From Ruficoccus sp. ZRK36 (GTDB taxonomy: Bacteria > Verrucomicrobiota > Verrucomicrobiia > Opitutales > Cerasicoccaceae): a stretch of 64,000 bases of DNA. Below the pieces are notes generated by a model. The model saw only the letters and a program-made list of their open reading frames with translations. It was not told the DNA's origin and did not search any database. This document shows positions 44,567 through 51,947 of the stretch, piece after piece. Position 1 is the first letter of the stretch; the number at the start of each line of letters is the position of its first letter. Location: positions 3,482,176-3,546,175 of the forward strand of contig NZ_CP080649.1 in NCBI RefSeq assembly GCF_019603315.1, written 5' to 3'. A program made the position numbers and the translations under genes.

Positions 44567-45088
44567 ATGAAGCACTCGATCCTCCGCTACGGCCTGGCTG
44601 CCGGGCTCCTCTCTGTCCTCGTCGCCTGCTCTGACATGGCCACCAGCAAGGCTGACGCCGCTGTTGATCCGACCTCCACAATCTTCATGGCTAACCAGCC
44701 TGGCGTCCCCAATGGCTGGGTTACGGACTTCAAGGGCGCCCTCGAACTGGCCAAGAAAGAAAACCGCCCGGTACTGATCGACTTCACCGGATCTGATTGG
44801 TGCGGCTGGTGCAAGAAGCTGGACCGCGAGATTTTCAGCAAGGATGCCTTTAAGGAATACGCCAAGGATAACCTGGTCCTGCTCTATCTGGACTTTCCCA
44901 GTGGTAAGCCGCAGAGTGACGACCTGAAGGCCCAGAATGCCCAGCTCCAGAAGGAATTTGGTGTGCGCGGCTTCCCCACCCTCGTCCTGCTCAGCCCCGA
45001 TGGTAAAAAGATCTGGGAAAACGTCGGCTACCTCAAGGGCGGCCCCGATGCCATGATCGCCGCGATCAATAAAGCCACCGGTAAGTAA
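44567..45088 (+). CDS. Thioredoxin-fold lipoprotein
   Basis: A 173-residue exported protein. The signal ends in LVAC, with lipidated Cys21. The thioredoxin domain (~45-170) has the redox site SDWCGWCKKLDREIF, a Thioredoxin_7-type motif, and the cis-proline in VRGFPTLVLL. Likely a periplasmic disulfide reductase or oxidase acting on envelope proteins. It is followed by the second copy of the palindromic element and converges on cysH. Confidence 0.88.
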   Translation: MKHSILRYGLAAGLLSVLVACSDMATSKADAAVDPTSTIFMANQPGVPNGWVTDFKGALELAKKENRPVLIDFTGSDWCGWCKKLDREIFSKDAFKEYAKDNLVLLYLDFPSGKPQSDDLKAQNAQLQKEFGVRGFPTLVLLSPDGKKIWENVGYLKGGPDAMIAAINKATGK

Positions 45089-45103
45089 TAGCCGTTTCTT
45101 TTG

Positions 45104-45352
45104 TAGGGCTGCGGCAGGACAGAGTCCTGCACCCGTGATCCTCCGGATCACTGATGGCATATTCAGGAGAGAATGCCACAAACAGACAGCACCTCATCTT
45201 CATGGTTTACCCCCAAAAGCGGCGGCACCCGGTTTTAATGCTTTGCTCAGCGATTACTGAAACCTGCTAAGCTGGTTTCAGTAATCGCTGACACGATGCG
45301 CAGCATCGAAAGTGCAGCCTTCGGCTGCCGCGGGAGTGGGGCGCGTAGCCCC
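45104..45352. repeat. Palindrome-rich dispersed element, copy 2
   Basis: Inverted relative to copy 1 at 3718-4075 and again between two convergent genes. Read on the plus strand: GCAGGAC/GTCCTGC hairpin (45114-45130), GTGATCC/GGATCAC (45135-45151), TGGCAT...ATGCCA hairpin (45155-45178) with the same CAGGAGA loop, a 43-bp palindrome at 45248-45290 (21-nt arms, one mismatch), CGATGC/GCATCG, GCAGCC/GGCTGC and GGGGC/GCCCC. Relative to copy 1 the TGGCAT hairpin loop is flipped. The outer palindrome arms differ from copy 1 by three paired changes that keep base-pairing. There is only one end module, so this copy may be truncated on its left. Confidence 0.85.
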
Positions 45353-45366
45353 GCAAACGTTCGTCT

Positions 45367-46101
45367 TCAGATCTGGTAGTCGCCGCCAGTGTGGCTCTCG
45401 TGCAGACCGCATTCGCGCTTGCGGCCACCGAAGCGCGTGTCCTCGGCGTTCATGCCTGCCTCCAACTTGGAGGTGCTGTGCCAGTCTCCGACCGAGACAT
45501 AGCCCTGATCCCAGAGCGGGTGGTAAGGCAGGCCGTTATCACTCAGATAATTGTAGATATCGCGATCGGTCCAGTCGATGATCGGATACGCCTTAAAGGT
45601 CTTGTTCTGGCGCTCCAGCGGACGCAGATGCCCCCGCGTCGATGACTGCACGCGGCGCAGACCGGAGATCCAGGCCTGAGCATCGAGCTCGCGCAGAGCG
45701 CGATTCATCGGCTCGACCTTATTCTCCAGATTATAGTTCTCCAGAGCGGCCACATCCTGCTCCCAACGCTTACCGTCCACAGCCTCCTGCATCGCTGCGG
45801 TGCGGCGCGGCGTGTAGATCTTGAGGTTGAGGTCGAGGCGCTCGGTCAGCTCCTGCGCGAAGCGATAGGTCTCGGGAAAAAGATAGCCGGTATCGACGAA
45901 AATGACCGGGATGCCCGGCACGACGGTGTTAGCCAGATGCAGCAGCACAGCCGACTGCACGCCGAAGCTGGTACTCATGACCAGCGAGTCCCCCCAGCGC
46001 TCATGGGCGCGGCGAATGCGCTCGGCCGCCGGGAGGGCAGTCAGCTCTTCGTTTTCCCGCTTGAGATCAGGGTCCAGAGTCGGCATGGTCAGTGCTGTCA
46101 T
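45367..46101 (-). CDS. cysH: Phosphoadenylyl-sulfate reductase
   Basis: Reduces PAPS to sulfite in assimilatory sulfate reduction. The 244-residue protein has the PP-loop-like [42 protein letters not shown] and the C-terminal ECGLH with the catalytic cysteine. The extra CC...CxxC cysteines of APS reductases are absent, so PAPS is the likelier substrate. Other cys genes are not in the window. A 26-bp inverted repeat lies just upstream of its start (46114-46139). Confidence 0.93.
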   Translation of the reverse strand: MTALTMPTLDPDLKRENEELTALPAAERIRRAHERWGDSLVMSTSFGVQSAVLLHLANTVVPGIPVIFVDTGYLFPETYRFAQELTERLDLNLKIYTPRRTAAMQEAVDGKRWEQDVAALENYNLENKVEPMNRALRELDAQAWISGLRRVQSSTRGHLRPLERQNKTFKAYPIIDWTDRDIYNYLSDNGLPYHPLWDQGYVSVGDWHSTSKLEAGMNAEDTRFGGRKRECGLHESHTGGDYQI

Positions 46102-46113
46102 GATGCTGATTAT

Positions 46114-46139
46114 TTTACTTAATTAGGCAATTTAGTAAA
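46114..46139. promoter_or_regulatory. Inverted repeat in the cysH/cca divergent promoter
   Basis: TTTACT-T-AATT-AGGC-AATT-T-AGTAAA: ten paired bases per side, with one mismatch and a 4-bp centre. It starts 13 bp from the cysH ATG. AT-rich repeats of this length are typical of Rrf2-type or other dimeric regulators of sulfur genes; the binder here is unknown. Confidence 0.5.
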
Positions 46140-46169
46140 GTTATTTTGGCATTTTTAATTATCACCCTG

Positions 46170-47576
46170 ATGTCCAGCAAGATAGCATCGGTCGAAAAGG
46201 CCCTGAACCCCGCCGAATACGCAGCCGGAGTGAAAATCGCACGCGCCGTAAAGGAGGCCGGAGGCCGGGCGCTGTTCGTAGGCGGCTGCGTACGCGATGC
46301 CCTGCTGGGCCTGCGCTCGAAAGACGCGGACATGGAGGTGTTCGGGCTGGAGGAGGCCGTCCTGCTCAAACTTCTACGCCGACGCTTCGAGGTAAACGTT
46401 GTCGGCCGGGCTTTCGGGGTGTTCAAACTACGGGGACTGGAGCTGGACGTGAGCCTGCCCCGGCGTGAATCCAAACAAGGCACCGGCCACCGCGGGTTTG
46501 CCGTGACCGGCGACCCGCACATGAGCCCGCTGGAGGCCGCTTCACGGCGCGATTTCACCATCAACGCCCTTTCCTGGGACCCCTTGTCTGACGAGCTGAT
46601 CGACCCCTTTAACGGTCGAGCCGACCTGGAAAAGCGTCTCCTGCGGCACACGTCGGACAAGTTCTCCGAAGACCCCCTGCGCGTGCTGCGCGCGATGCAG
46701 TTCCTCGCACGCTTCGAGCTGGCAATCGCTCCCGAGACCCTCGAACTGTGCCGGAGCATCACCCCCGAGAACCTGCCCCGCGAACGGCTCTTCGCCGAGT
46801 GGGAGAAGCTCATTGTCAAAGGCGTGCGCCCCTCGCTCGGGCTAACCTTTCTGAAAGAGAGCGGCTGGGTCCAGTACACCCCCGAACTGGACGCGCTCAT
46901 TGACTGCCAGCAGGACCCCAAGTGGCACCCCGAGGGCGATGTGTGGACGCACACCCTGCACTGCATGGACGCCTTTGCCGCGCAGCGCACCGGTGACGCC
47001 TGGGAGGACCTCGTCGTCGGCCTCGCTGTGCTCTGCCACGACATGGGTAAGCCCGGCACGACCTATACCGACGAGGACGGGCGCATCCGCTCACCCCGGC
47101 ACGACGTGGAGGGGATTATCCCGGCAGAGAAATTCCTGCGCCGCCTGACCAACCAGCAGCAGCTGATCGAGGATGTCCTCATCCTGGTCGAGACACATAT
47201 GCGCCCTGCCCTGCTCCACAAGGACGAGGCCAGCGACTCCGCCGTGCGTCGCCTCGCCCGCAAAGTCGGGCGTATTGACAGGCTGATACGCGTAGCGCAG
47301 GCAGACATGGGAGGACGCCCTCCCCTCTCCGCCGACTTTCCTGCCGGGCAGTGGCTGCTGGACCGCGCCGATAATCTCGCTGTCAAAGACGCTGCTCCGG
47401 CCCCGATCATTCAGGGGCGCCACCTGATCGCACTCGGACTGAAGCCCGGTAAGCATTTTAGCCCGTTGATAGACGCCTGCTACGAGGCGCAACTCGACGG
47501 GGCCTTCCATGATGAGGCTGGCGCGGTCGCCTACCTGCGCGGGCTGGTGAATAAAGACGACACCCTATCATGCTGA
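46170..47576 (+). CDS. cca: CCA tRNA nucleotidyltransferase with HD domain
   Basis: Adds or repairs the 3' CCA end of tRNAs. The N-terminal poly(A) polymerase-type head has LFVGGCVRDALLG and the catalytic KDADMEVFG, followed by the RRDFTINAL and RVLRAMQFLARF neck motifs. The C-terminal half has an HD phosphohydrolase domain (VLCHDMGKPGTT), as in class II CCA enzymes of the Cca-HD type. At 468 residues it is near the usual length. ATG 46170 is preferred to the TTG at 46146. Divergent from cysH. Confidence 0.88.
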   Translation: MSSKIASVEKALNPAEYAAGVKIARAVKEAGGRALFVGGCVRDALLGLRSKDADMEVFGLEEAVLLKLLRRRFEVNVVGRAFGVFKLRGLELDVSLPRRESKQGTGHRGFAVTGDPHMSPLEAASRRDFTINALSWDPLSDELIDPFNGRADLEKRLLRHTSDKFSEDPLRVLRAMQFLARFELAIAPETLELCRSITPENLPRERLFAEWEKLIVKGVRPSLGLTFLKESGWVQYTPELDALIDCQQDPKWHPEGDVWTHTLHCMDAFAAQRTGDAWEDLVVGLAVLCHDMGKPGTTYTDEDGRIRSPRHDVEGIIPAEKFLRRLTNQQQLIEDVLILVETHMRPALLHKDEASDSAVRRLARKVGRIDRLIRVAQADMGGRPPLSADFPAGQWLLDRADNLAVKDAAPAPIIQGRHLIALGLKPGKHFSPLIDACYEAQLDGAFHDEAGAVAYLRGLVNKDDTLSC

Positions 47577-47708
47577 CAGCTGCTAGTTTAACACATCTAT
47601 ACTGGCAGAGGCGAATGTCCCCTAAGCAATATTCGGGCTAGACCCCGCGCCGGAAACGCTTTTACATAAGCACGTACGATCAACCGGGACGGACTGCAGC
47701 GACCTATC

Positions 47709-48803
47709 ATGCGACTTGAGGATCACCCTTTCTTTCATGCTTCCGATGTGGAGGATATTCGTCCGCTGGCTGAAAAGACAGCGATCGACGAATATAGGAA
47801 AGGGGATGTCATCTTCAAAGAAGGCAGCGGGTCGGATACGCTTTGCCTCGTGCTTGAGGGCACAGTCGCCTTTACCAAGACCATTCCCGGCGAGGAAGAG
47901 GACCGCATCATCAGCTACAGCGAGGCGGGCAACTTCTTCGGCGAGGTCGGCATCTTCACCGGAGCCCCGCGCGCACTCAACGCCATAGCCATGACGACCC
48001 CGGTCAAGATCGCACAGATCCACCGGGACAATCTGGTCGACTTTATCAAGAGCACGCCGGGGCCGATCGAGCAGATCCTCGGCAGCATCGTCAACCACCT
48101 GCATGCCACAACCCGGCACTATGTGGACGACATGCTCCAGAAGGAGAAGATGGCGATGGTCGGCACGATGATGAACACCATCATCCACGACTTTAAAAAC
48201 CCTTTTACCCTGATCAGCCTGGGGGCACAGCTGCTGCGTAGCCAGCATCCCGACCCCAAAACCGTGCGCATCTGCGAGAACATCGAGGCCCAGGTCCAGC
48301 GCATGGTGGAGATGGCCAACGAACTGAGCGAGTTCTCTAAGGGCGAGCAACACCTGAACCTGACCCGTATCGATCTGGCAGCGCTGTGCGAAAAGTTCAG
48401 GCAGATGAACGAGCCATTCTTCCAGCACGACCGGGTGGTAATTGAAATGCGTGCCACCCCCGTGACGATCATGGGCGAAGAGAGCAAGCTCATCCGCGTG
48501 CTCCAGAACCTCGTCGGTAACGCCATCGAGTCCTTTGATGAGGACCAGCGCGGACAGGTGCAGATATTTGTCCATAGTCTGGAGAAAACCGCAGAGATCA
48601 TTGTCAGCGATAATGGCAAGGGCATCCCCGAGTCGATCCGGCACAATCTGTTCAGCCCGTTCATCACCTACGGCAAAAGCCGGGGCACCGGGCTGGGCAC
48701 CGCAATCGTCAAGTCTATCGTGGACGCACACGATGGTGAGATCGACTTCGAGACGATGACCGGGGCCGGCACGACCTTTACGATCACTCTACCCCGGGCC
48801 TAG
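47709..48803 (+). CDS. Cyclic nucleotide-binding-domain histidine kinase
   Basis: Soluble kinase of 364 residues with an unusual layout. Residues ~10-130 form a CRP/CNMP-type beta-roll (IFKEGSGSDTLCLVLEGTVA, GNFFGEVGIFTGAPRAL), followed by a dimerisation helix with His160 in IIHDFKNPF and a HATPase domain (NLVGNAIESF, DNGKGIPE, GTGLGTAIVKSI). The phosphate-binding Arg of cAMP sites may correspond to the PRAL motif, so binding of cAMP, cGMP or another anion is possible but unproven. No membrane segment and no adjacent response regulator. Confidence 0.9.
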   Translation: MRLEDHPFFHASDVEDIRPLAEKTAIDEYRKGDVIFKEGSGSDTLCLVLEGTVAFTKTIPGEEEDRIISYSEAGNFFGEVGIFTGAPRALNAIAMTTPVKIAQIHRDNLVDFIKSTPGPIEQILGSIVNHLHATTRHYVDDMLQKEKMAMVGTMMNTIIHDFKNPFTLISLGAQLLRSQHPDPKTVRICENIEAQVQRMVEMANELSEFSKGEQHLNLTRIDLAALCEKFRQMNEPFFQHDRVVIEMRATPVTIMGEESKLIRVLQNLVGNAIESFDEDQRGQVQIFVHSLEKTAEIIVSDNGKGIPESIRHNLFSPFITYGKSRGTGLGTAIVKSIVDAHDGEIDFETMTGAGTTFTITLPRA

Positions 48804-48833
48804 ATTTATCTTGGGCTGGCGAGGCTGGTATCC

Positions 48834-50237
48834 TTACTTGCCATCCTGCAGGTGAAAACGATCAATCTCGATCGACTTCTGAATCATCTCGCGGTACTTC
48901 CGCTGCTCGAGCACCTGGATGCGGAAGTAGTTGTAGGTCCACTCTCGTGAGTTGGCGTTGAGAAACTCATCAATATCCTGCCAGAGCAGATTTTCCACTG
49001 ATGTAAGGAAATGATCACTGGCTCGTGAGATGCTATCCTGCATATCCGAGCTGCTGACCGCCCGTCCGTTGCGAATAGAGGCAACCCGATTCTTATAGGC
49101 GGTGAAGATATTTCGCAGCTCGATGTCATTGTAGACTTTCACATCAGCGAACCCCTTGCTGAGTTTGTAGAGATCCTGGGTGCGCTGGGCAATCGCCTCG
49201 TAGCGCTCATTCACGCGCTGAAACCGCTTCCAGTTACCGATGTGCTGCCACTCACTGATATTATCGAGCCGGAAGGCATACATCTCATCCTGGGTCTCAC
49301 CGTTATAGTAGATCATCGCGTAGGAGACGATTCCCATCACCTTTCCGGTGTCATTGTGAATGATCGGGCTGCCGCTATTCCCGGGCTTTACCTCTGCGGT
49401 ATGCCGGAAAATATTATGACCGAGCCCATCGATCCTTCCCTTGTTCATCTGAACGAGGCGCTTGCCCAACGAGTTACCGTAGACCGTAATTCTATCGCCA
49501 TCTTTGACGTTAAACTCCACGTCCTCCAATGCTTCGAGAGGCTGGTATGCATAGCGAAAAAGTCGCTTCGGCTTTTCAGCGGGGGCTGCTGCCTTCTCCC
49601 CATCCTTGCTATCATCGGTCGCTACATTCTCACCACTGGCTCCATCCTCACCGCTCGCACCATCCGTCTCAGGCTCTGCTTTCGGAGCGGGATCGTATTT
49701 CGTCGGTAAAACATACTCAGGGAAGATCGTGCGGTAATTTGTAATCTCTACAACGGCCACATCCTCATTGCGGGCGAGATAGATATTATCGAGATCCACC
49801 TCCACGTCATGGCCTGAAATCGTAAGAAAATGGGGAGATTCCATCCCCGCCAGCACGTGGACATTCGTGACGAGAAAGACCTTACCGCGCCACTCCATGA
49901 TAAAGCCAGTACCGCCCTCCTGGTAGCTCATGTAGGTTTCGTCAGGCGAGAGTTCCTGGATCAGCACGATGTTGTTATCGAGTCTCTCCTCCGTCACGAC
50001 CTTAGGCTCTGTGTCCTTGTTTAGGTCGTCGTGAGCAGGCTTGCCATAATGAAAAAAGTAATAGTAGCCGCCACCGATCAGCGCCAAAAAGATCAGACAT
50101 GCGATCAGAAACGCTCCCTTTGAGGAGGGTTCCTCGTAACGGCTGACGTACTTTGTACGCGGCTTTACACTTTGAGAGTAGTCGTTCCCGAGCTTCGGCG
50201 GGAGGTTCTCATCAACGAGTTTTACTTTTTTGGGCAT
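48834..50237 (-). CDS. Membrane-anchored trypsin-like serine protease
   Basis: A 467-residue protein with a basic cytoplasmic N-terminus, one TM helix at ~44-62 and a periplasmic chymotrypsin-fold domain. The triad is His127 (VTNVHVLAG), an Asp in NEDVAVVEI near 155-160, and Ser288 in KPGNSGSP. Between Asp and Ser lies a ~50-residue insert rich in Glu, Asp, Gly and Ala (residues ~180-220). The last ~130 residues are helical with no PDZ domain, unlike DegP/HtrA. Probably an envelope protease; its substrate is unknown. Confidence 0.85.
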   Translation of the reverse strand: MPKKVKLVDENLPPKLGNDYSQSVKPRTKYVSRYEEPSSKGAFLIACLIFLALIGGGYYYFFHYGKPAHDDLNKDTEPKVVTEERLDNNIVLIQELSPDETYMSYQEGGTGFIMEWRGKVFLVTNVHVLAGMESPHFLTISGHDVEVDLDNIYLARNEDVAVVEITNYRTIFPEYVLPTKYDPAPKAEPETDGASGEDGASGENVATDDSKDGEKAAAPAEKPKRLFRYAYQPLEALEDVEFNVKDGDRITVYGNSLGKRLVQMNKGRIDGLGHNIFRHTAEVKPGNSGSPIIHNDTGKVMGIVSYAMIYYNGETQDEMYAFRLDNISEWQHIGNWKRFQRVNERYEAIAQRTQDLYKLSKGFADVKVYNDIELRNIFTAYKNRVASIRNGRAVSSSDMQDSISRASDHFLTSVENLLWQDIDEFLNANSREWTYNYFRIQVLEQRKYREMIQKSIEIDRFHLQDGK

Positions 50238-50407
50238 GGCAGCAGAGAGGGCTAAAAAAACTAAAATTCATCGTATCAACAACGAATATCAGACACTTGA
50301 AGGAATCACTCGGCTGGCAAGATTTCAACCGAATAATCACTCAGGCACCGAGCCCGCGCTCTGCATAAGCGAAAACAATGGAGGAGATTAGACCCCTCGC
50401 CGCGCGC

Positions 50408-50881
50408 TCACGATTGGCGCGCCAGCTTGCGGATAAGGTCGAACTCGGCCTTGGCAACCGGAGTGATAGAGAGGCGGTTACCGCGCTGGGCCACACGCAT
50501 GTCCTGCAGTTGCGGATGCTCCTTGATCTCGTCGAGCGTGACGGTGCGCGGGAAGGTTTCCTTCCACGTCACCTCGACCATGCACCAGCGGGGATTTTCC
50601 GGGCTGGCCTTCTCGTCGAAATGCTTGTGGCCCTTTTCCCATGCCGTCGGGTCAGGCCGGGCCTCACCGGTGATCTCGCACACGCCGACCACGCCGACCT
50701 CCTTAGTGTTCGAGTGGTAGAATAGCCCAAGGTCACCGGTCTTCATCTCGTCGCGCATGAAGTTACGCGCCTGATAGTTGCGGACACCATCCCAAGGCTC
50801 AGTCTGCCTGGGGCGGGCCTTGAGGTCGTCGATGGAGAATTCAGAGGGTTCGGACTTAAAGAGCCAGTAGTTGCGGGCCAT
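50408..50881 (-). CDS. EVE domain-containing protein
   Basis: A 157-residue protein of the EVE/PUA-like fold (thymocyte nuclear protein 1 family). It begins YWLFKSEPSEFSIDDL, with GVRNYQARNFMRDEMKTGDLGLFYHSN and VGVCEITGEARPD, all strongly conserved. EVE domains bind modified bases in DNA or RNA. In bacteria they are found both as housekeeping proteins and with defence enzymes; nothing defence-like is beside it here. It lies 57 bp downstream of the hydroxylase gene. Confidence 0.92.
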   Translation of the reverse strand: MARNYWLFKSEPSEFSIDDLKARPRQTEPWDGVRNYQARNFMRDEMKTGDLGLFYHSNTKEVGVVGVCEITGEARPDPTAWEKGHKHFDEKASPENPRWCMVEVTWKETFPRTVTLDEIKEHPQLQDMRVAQRGNRLSITPVAKAEFDLIRKLARQS

Positions 50882-50938
50882 ATCAGAATACTAGGCAGAT
50901 AAGAGGAGTGTTGGCCATGCAGAACACGCAACAACGGA

Positions 50939-51706
50939 TCAACTGACGGACGCTTTTTCCTTACCGTGGAACTGTTTTTCCCACTTTTTCTGGTTTTCGT
51001 TGGCCTCGCGGATGTAGGGCGTGAACGCCGCAGAGGAGAGCACGAGCCAGTTAAGCAGATTAAAGGGAAACTTCACCGGGCGCACAAAGTCGACGAAAAG
51101 TACCACACGTACGCCGTCGGTATCGTTCCAGACCTCGTGGTCGAAACAGTCGTCGAAGACAATGCCCTTCCCCTCTTCCCAGACGATGTACTGGTCATCC
51201 ACGCGGATACGGCACTGCTCCTTCGGCTCGGGCACGACGAGCCCGAGGTGGTAGCGCAGGACGCCGTTATAGGGCCCGGTGTGATGCGGGATATGCTTAC
51301 CGGGCGAGAGGATGCTGAACATCGCGGTCTTGATCCCCGGTATGGTCTTGATCAGGCGCGTGGTCTCGGGGCAGACCTTCTGGTTCTCTTCACAGTTCAC
51401 GCCGTAACCAAGCAGAAAGAAGGTCTTCCAGTTGTTATCGTTCGTGATGGAGGAGACATCGGGGGAAATGTCGTGAAAGTTCGGCAACTCCTCCCGACGC
51501 TCGAGCAGGCTGTCCAGCTCGGCACGCACGAGGTGCCACTGCTTGTCGATCTTCCCTACCCACGGGAACTCGGCAGGATCGTAGACCGGCGGGTTACCGT
51601 GAACAGAGTGCTTGGCAATACGCTTTTCCACCCACGACAGAAAGCCGGTGAACATTTTATCAAAGGTAGAGGTGGGAGTCTTCAGGCGTTGCTTTTCAGA
51701 TTCCAT
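50939..51706 (-). CDS. Aspartyl/asparaginyl beta-hydroxylase family (LpxO-like)
   Basis: Fe(II)/2-oxoglutarate-dependent dioxygenase of 255 residues. The double-stranded beta-helix motifs are clear: FSILSPGKHIPHHTGPYNGVLRYHLGL (first iron His), YIVWEEGKGIVFDDCFDHEVWN (second iron His) and the Arg of DGVRVVLFVDFVRP for 2-oxoglutarate. The C-terminal hydrophobic segment FPFNLLNWLVLSSAAFTPYI could anchor it to the membrane, as in LpxO, which hydroxylates lipid A acyl chains. Downstream of the polysaccharide genes, so lipid or glycan modification is plausible. Confidence 0.85.
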   Translation of the reverse strand: MESEKQRLKTPTSTFDKMFTGFLSWVEKRIAKHSVHGNPPVYDPAEFPWVGKIDKQWHLVRAELDSLLERREELPNFHDISPDVSSITNDNNWKTFFLLGYGVNCEENQKVCPETTRLIKTIPGIKTAMFSILSPGKHIPHHTGPYNGVLRYHLGLVVPEPKEQCRIRVDDQYIVWEEGKGIVFDDCFDHEVWNDTDGVRVVLFVDFVRPVKFPFNLLNWLVLSSAAFTPYIREANENQKKWEKQFHGKEKASVS

Positions 51707-51800
51707 GGCGGATGTCCTTGTCTGCGGGTTGAGCGCATCTAATGGTGCGCAGTCTGTTCTATGAACCGTTATAGTGTTTATCAGTTTTTATGTTCAATGC

Positions 51801-51823
51801 AAAAAGGCCGCGGGCGCAAGCCT
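51801..51823 (-). terminator. Possible terminator of the exopolysaccharide operon
   Basis: On the minus strand AGGC-TT-GCG-CC-CGC-G-GCCT is followed by TTTTT, after the O-antigen-ligase gene. The stem is short and bulged. A wider inverted repeat, TATCAGTTTT/AAAACTGATA (51779-51788 with 51841-51850), encloses it. Confidence 0.4.
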
Positions 51824-51947
51824 GAGACCGCAATAATAGTAAAACTGATACCGCTAGCGACATAACCGGCGCTAGCATAGCCGCTAAAGGATCCCTGCGG
51901 CAGCGATAAGCAAGGATGTGAGCCTAAAGATGTTCCGCTACCCGAGA

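Noticed and set aside
50408-50881. EVE-domain protein as part of a defence system
   Set aside because: No nuclease, methyltransferase, helicase or reverse transcriptase genes are nearby; it looks like the common housekeeping type.
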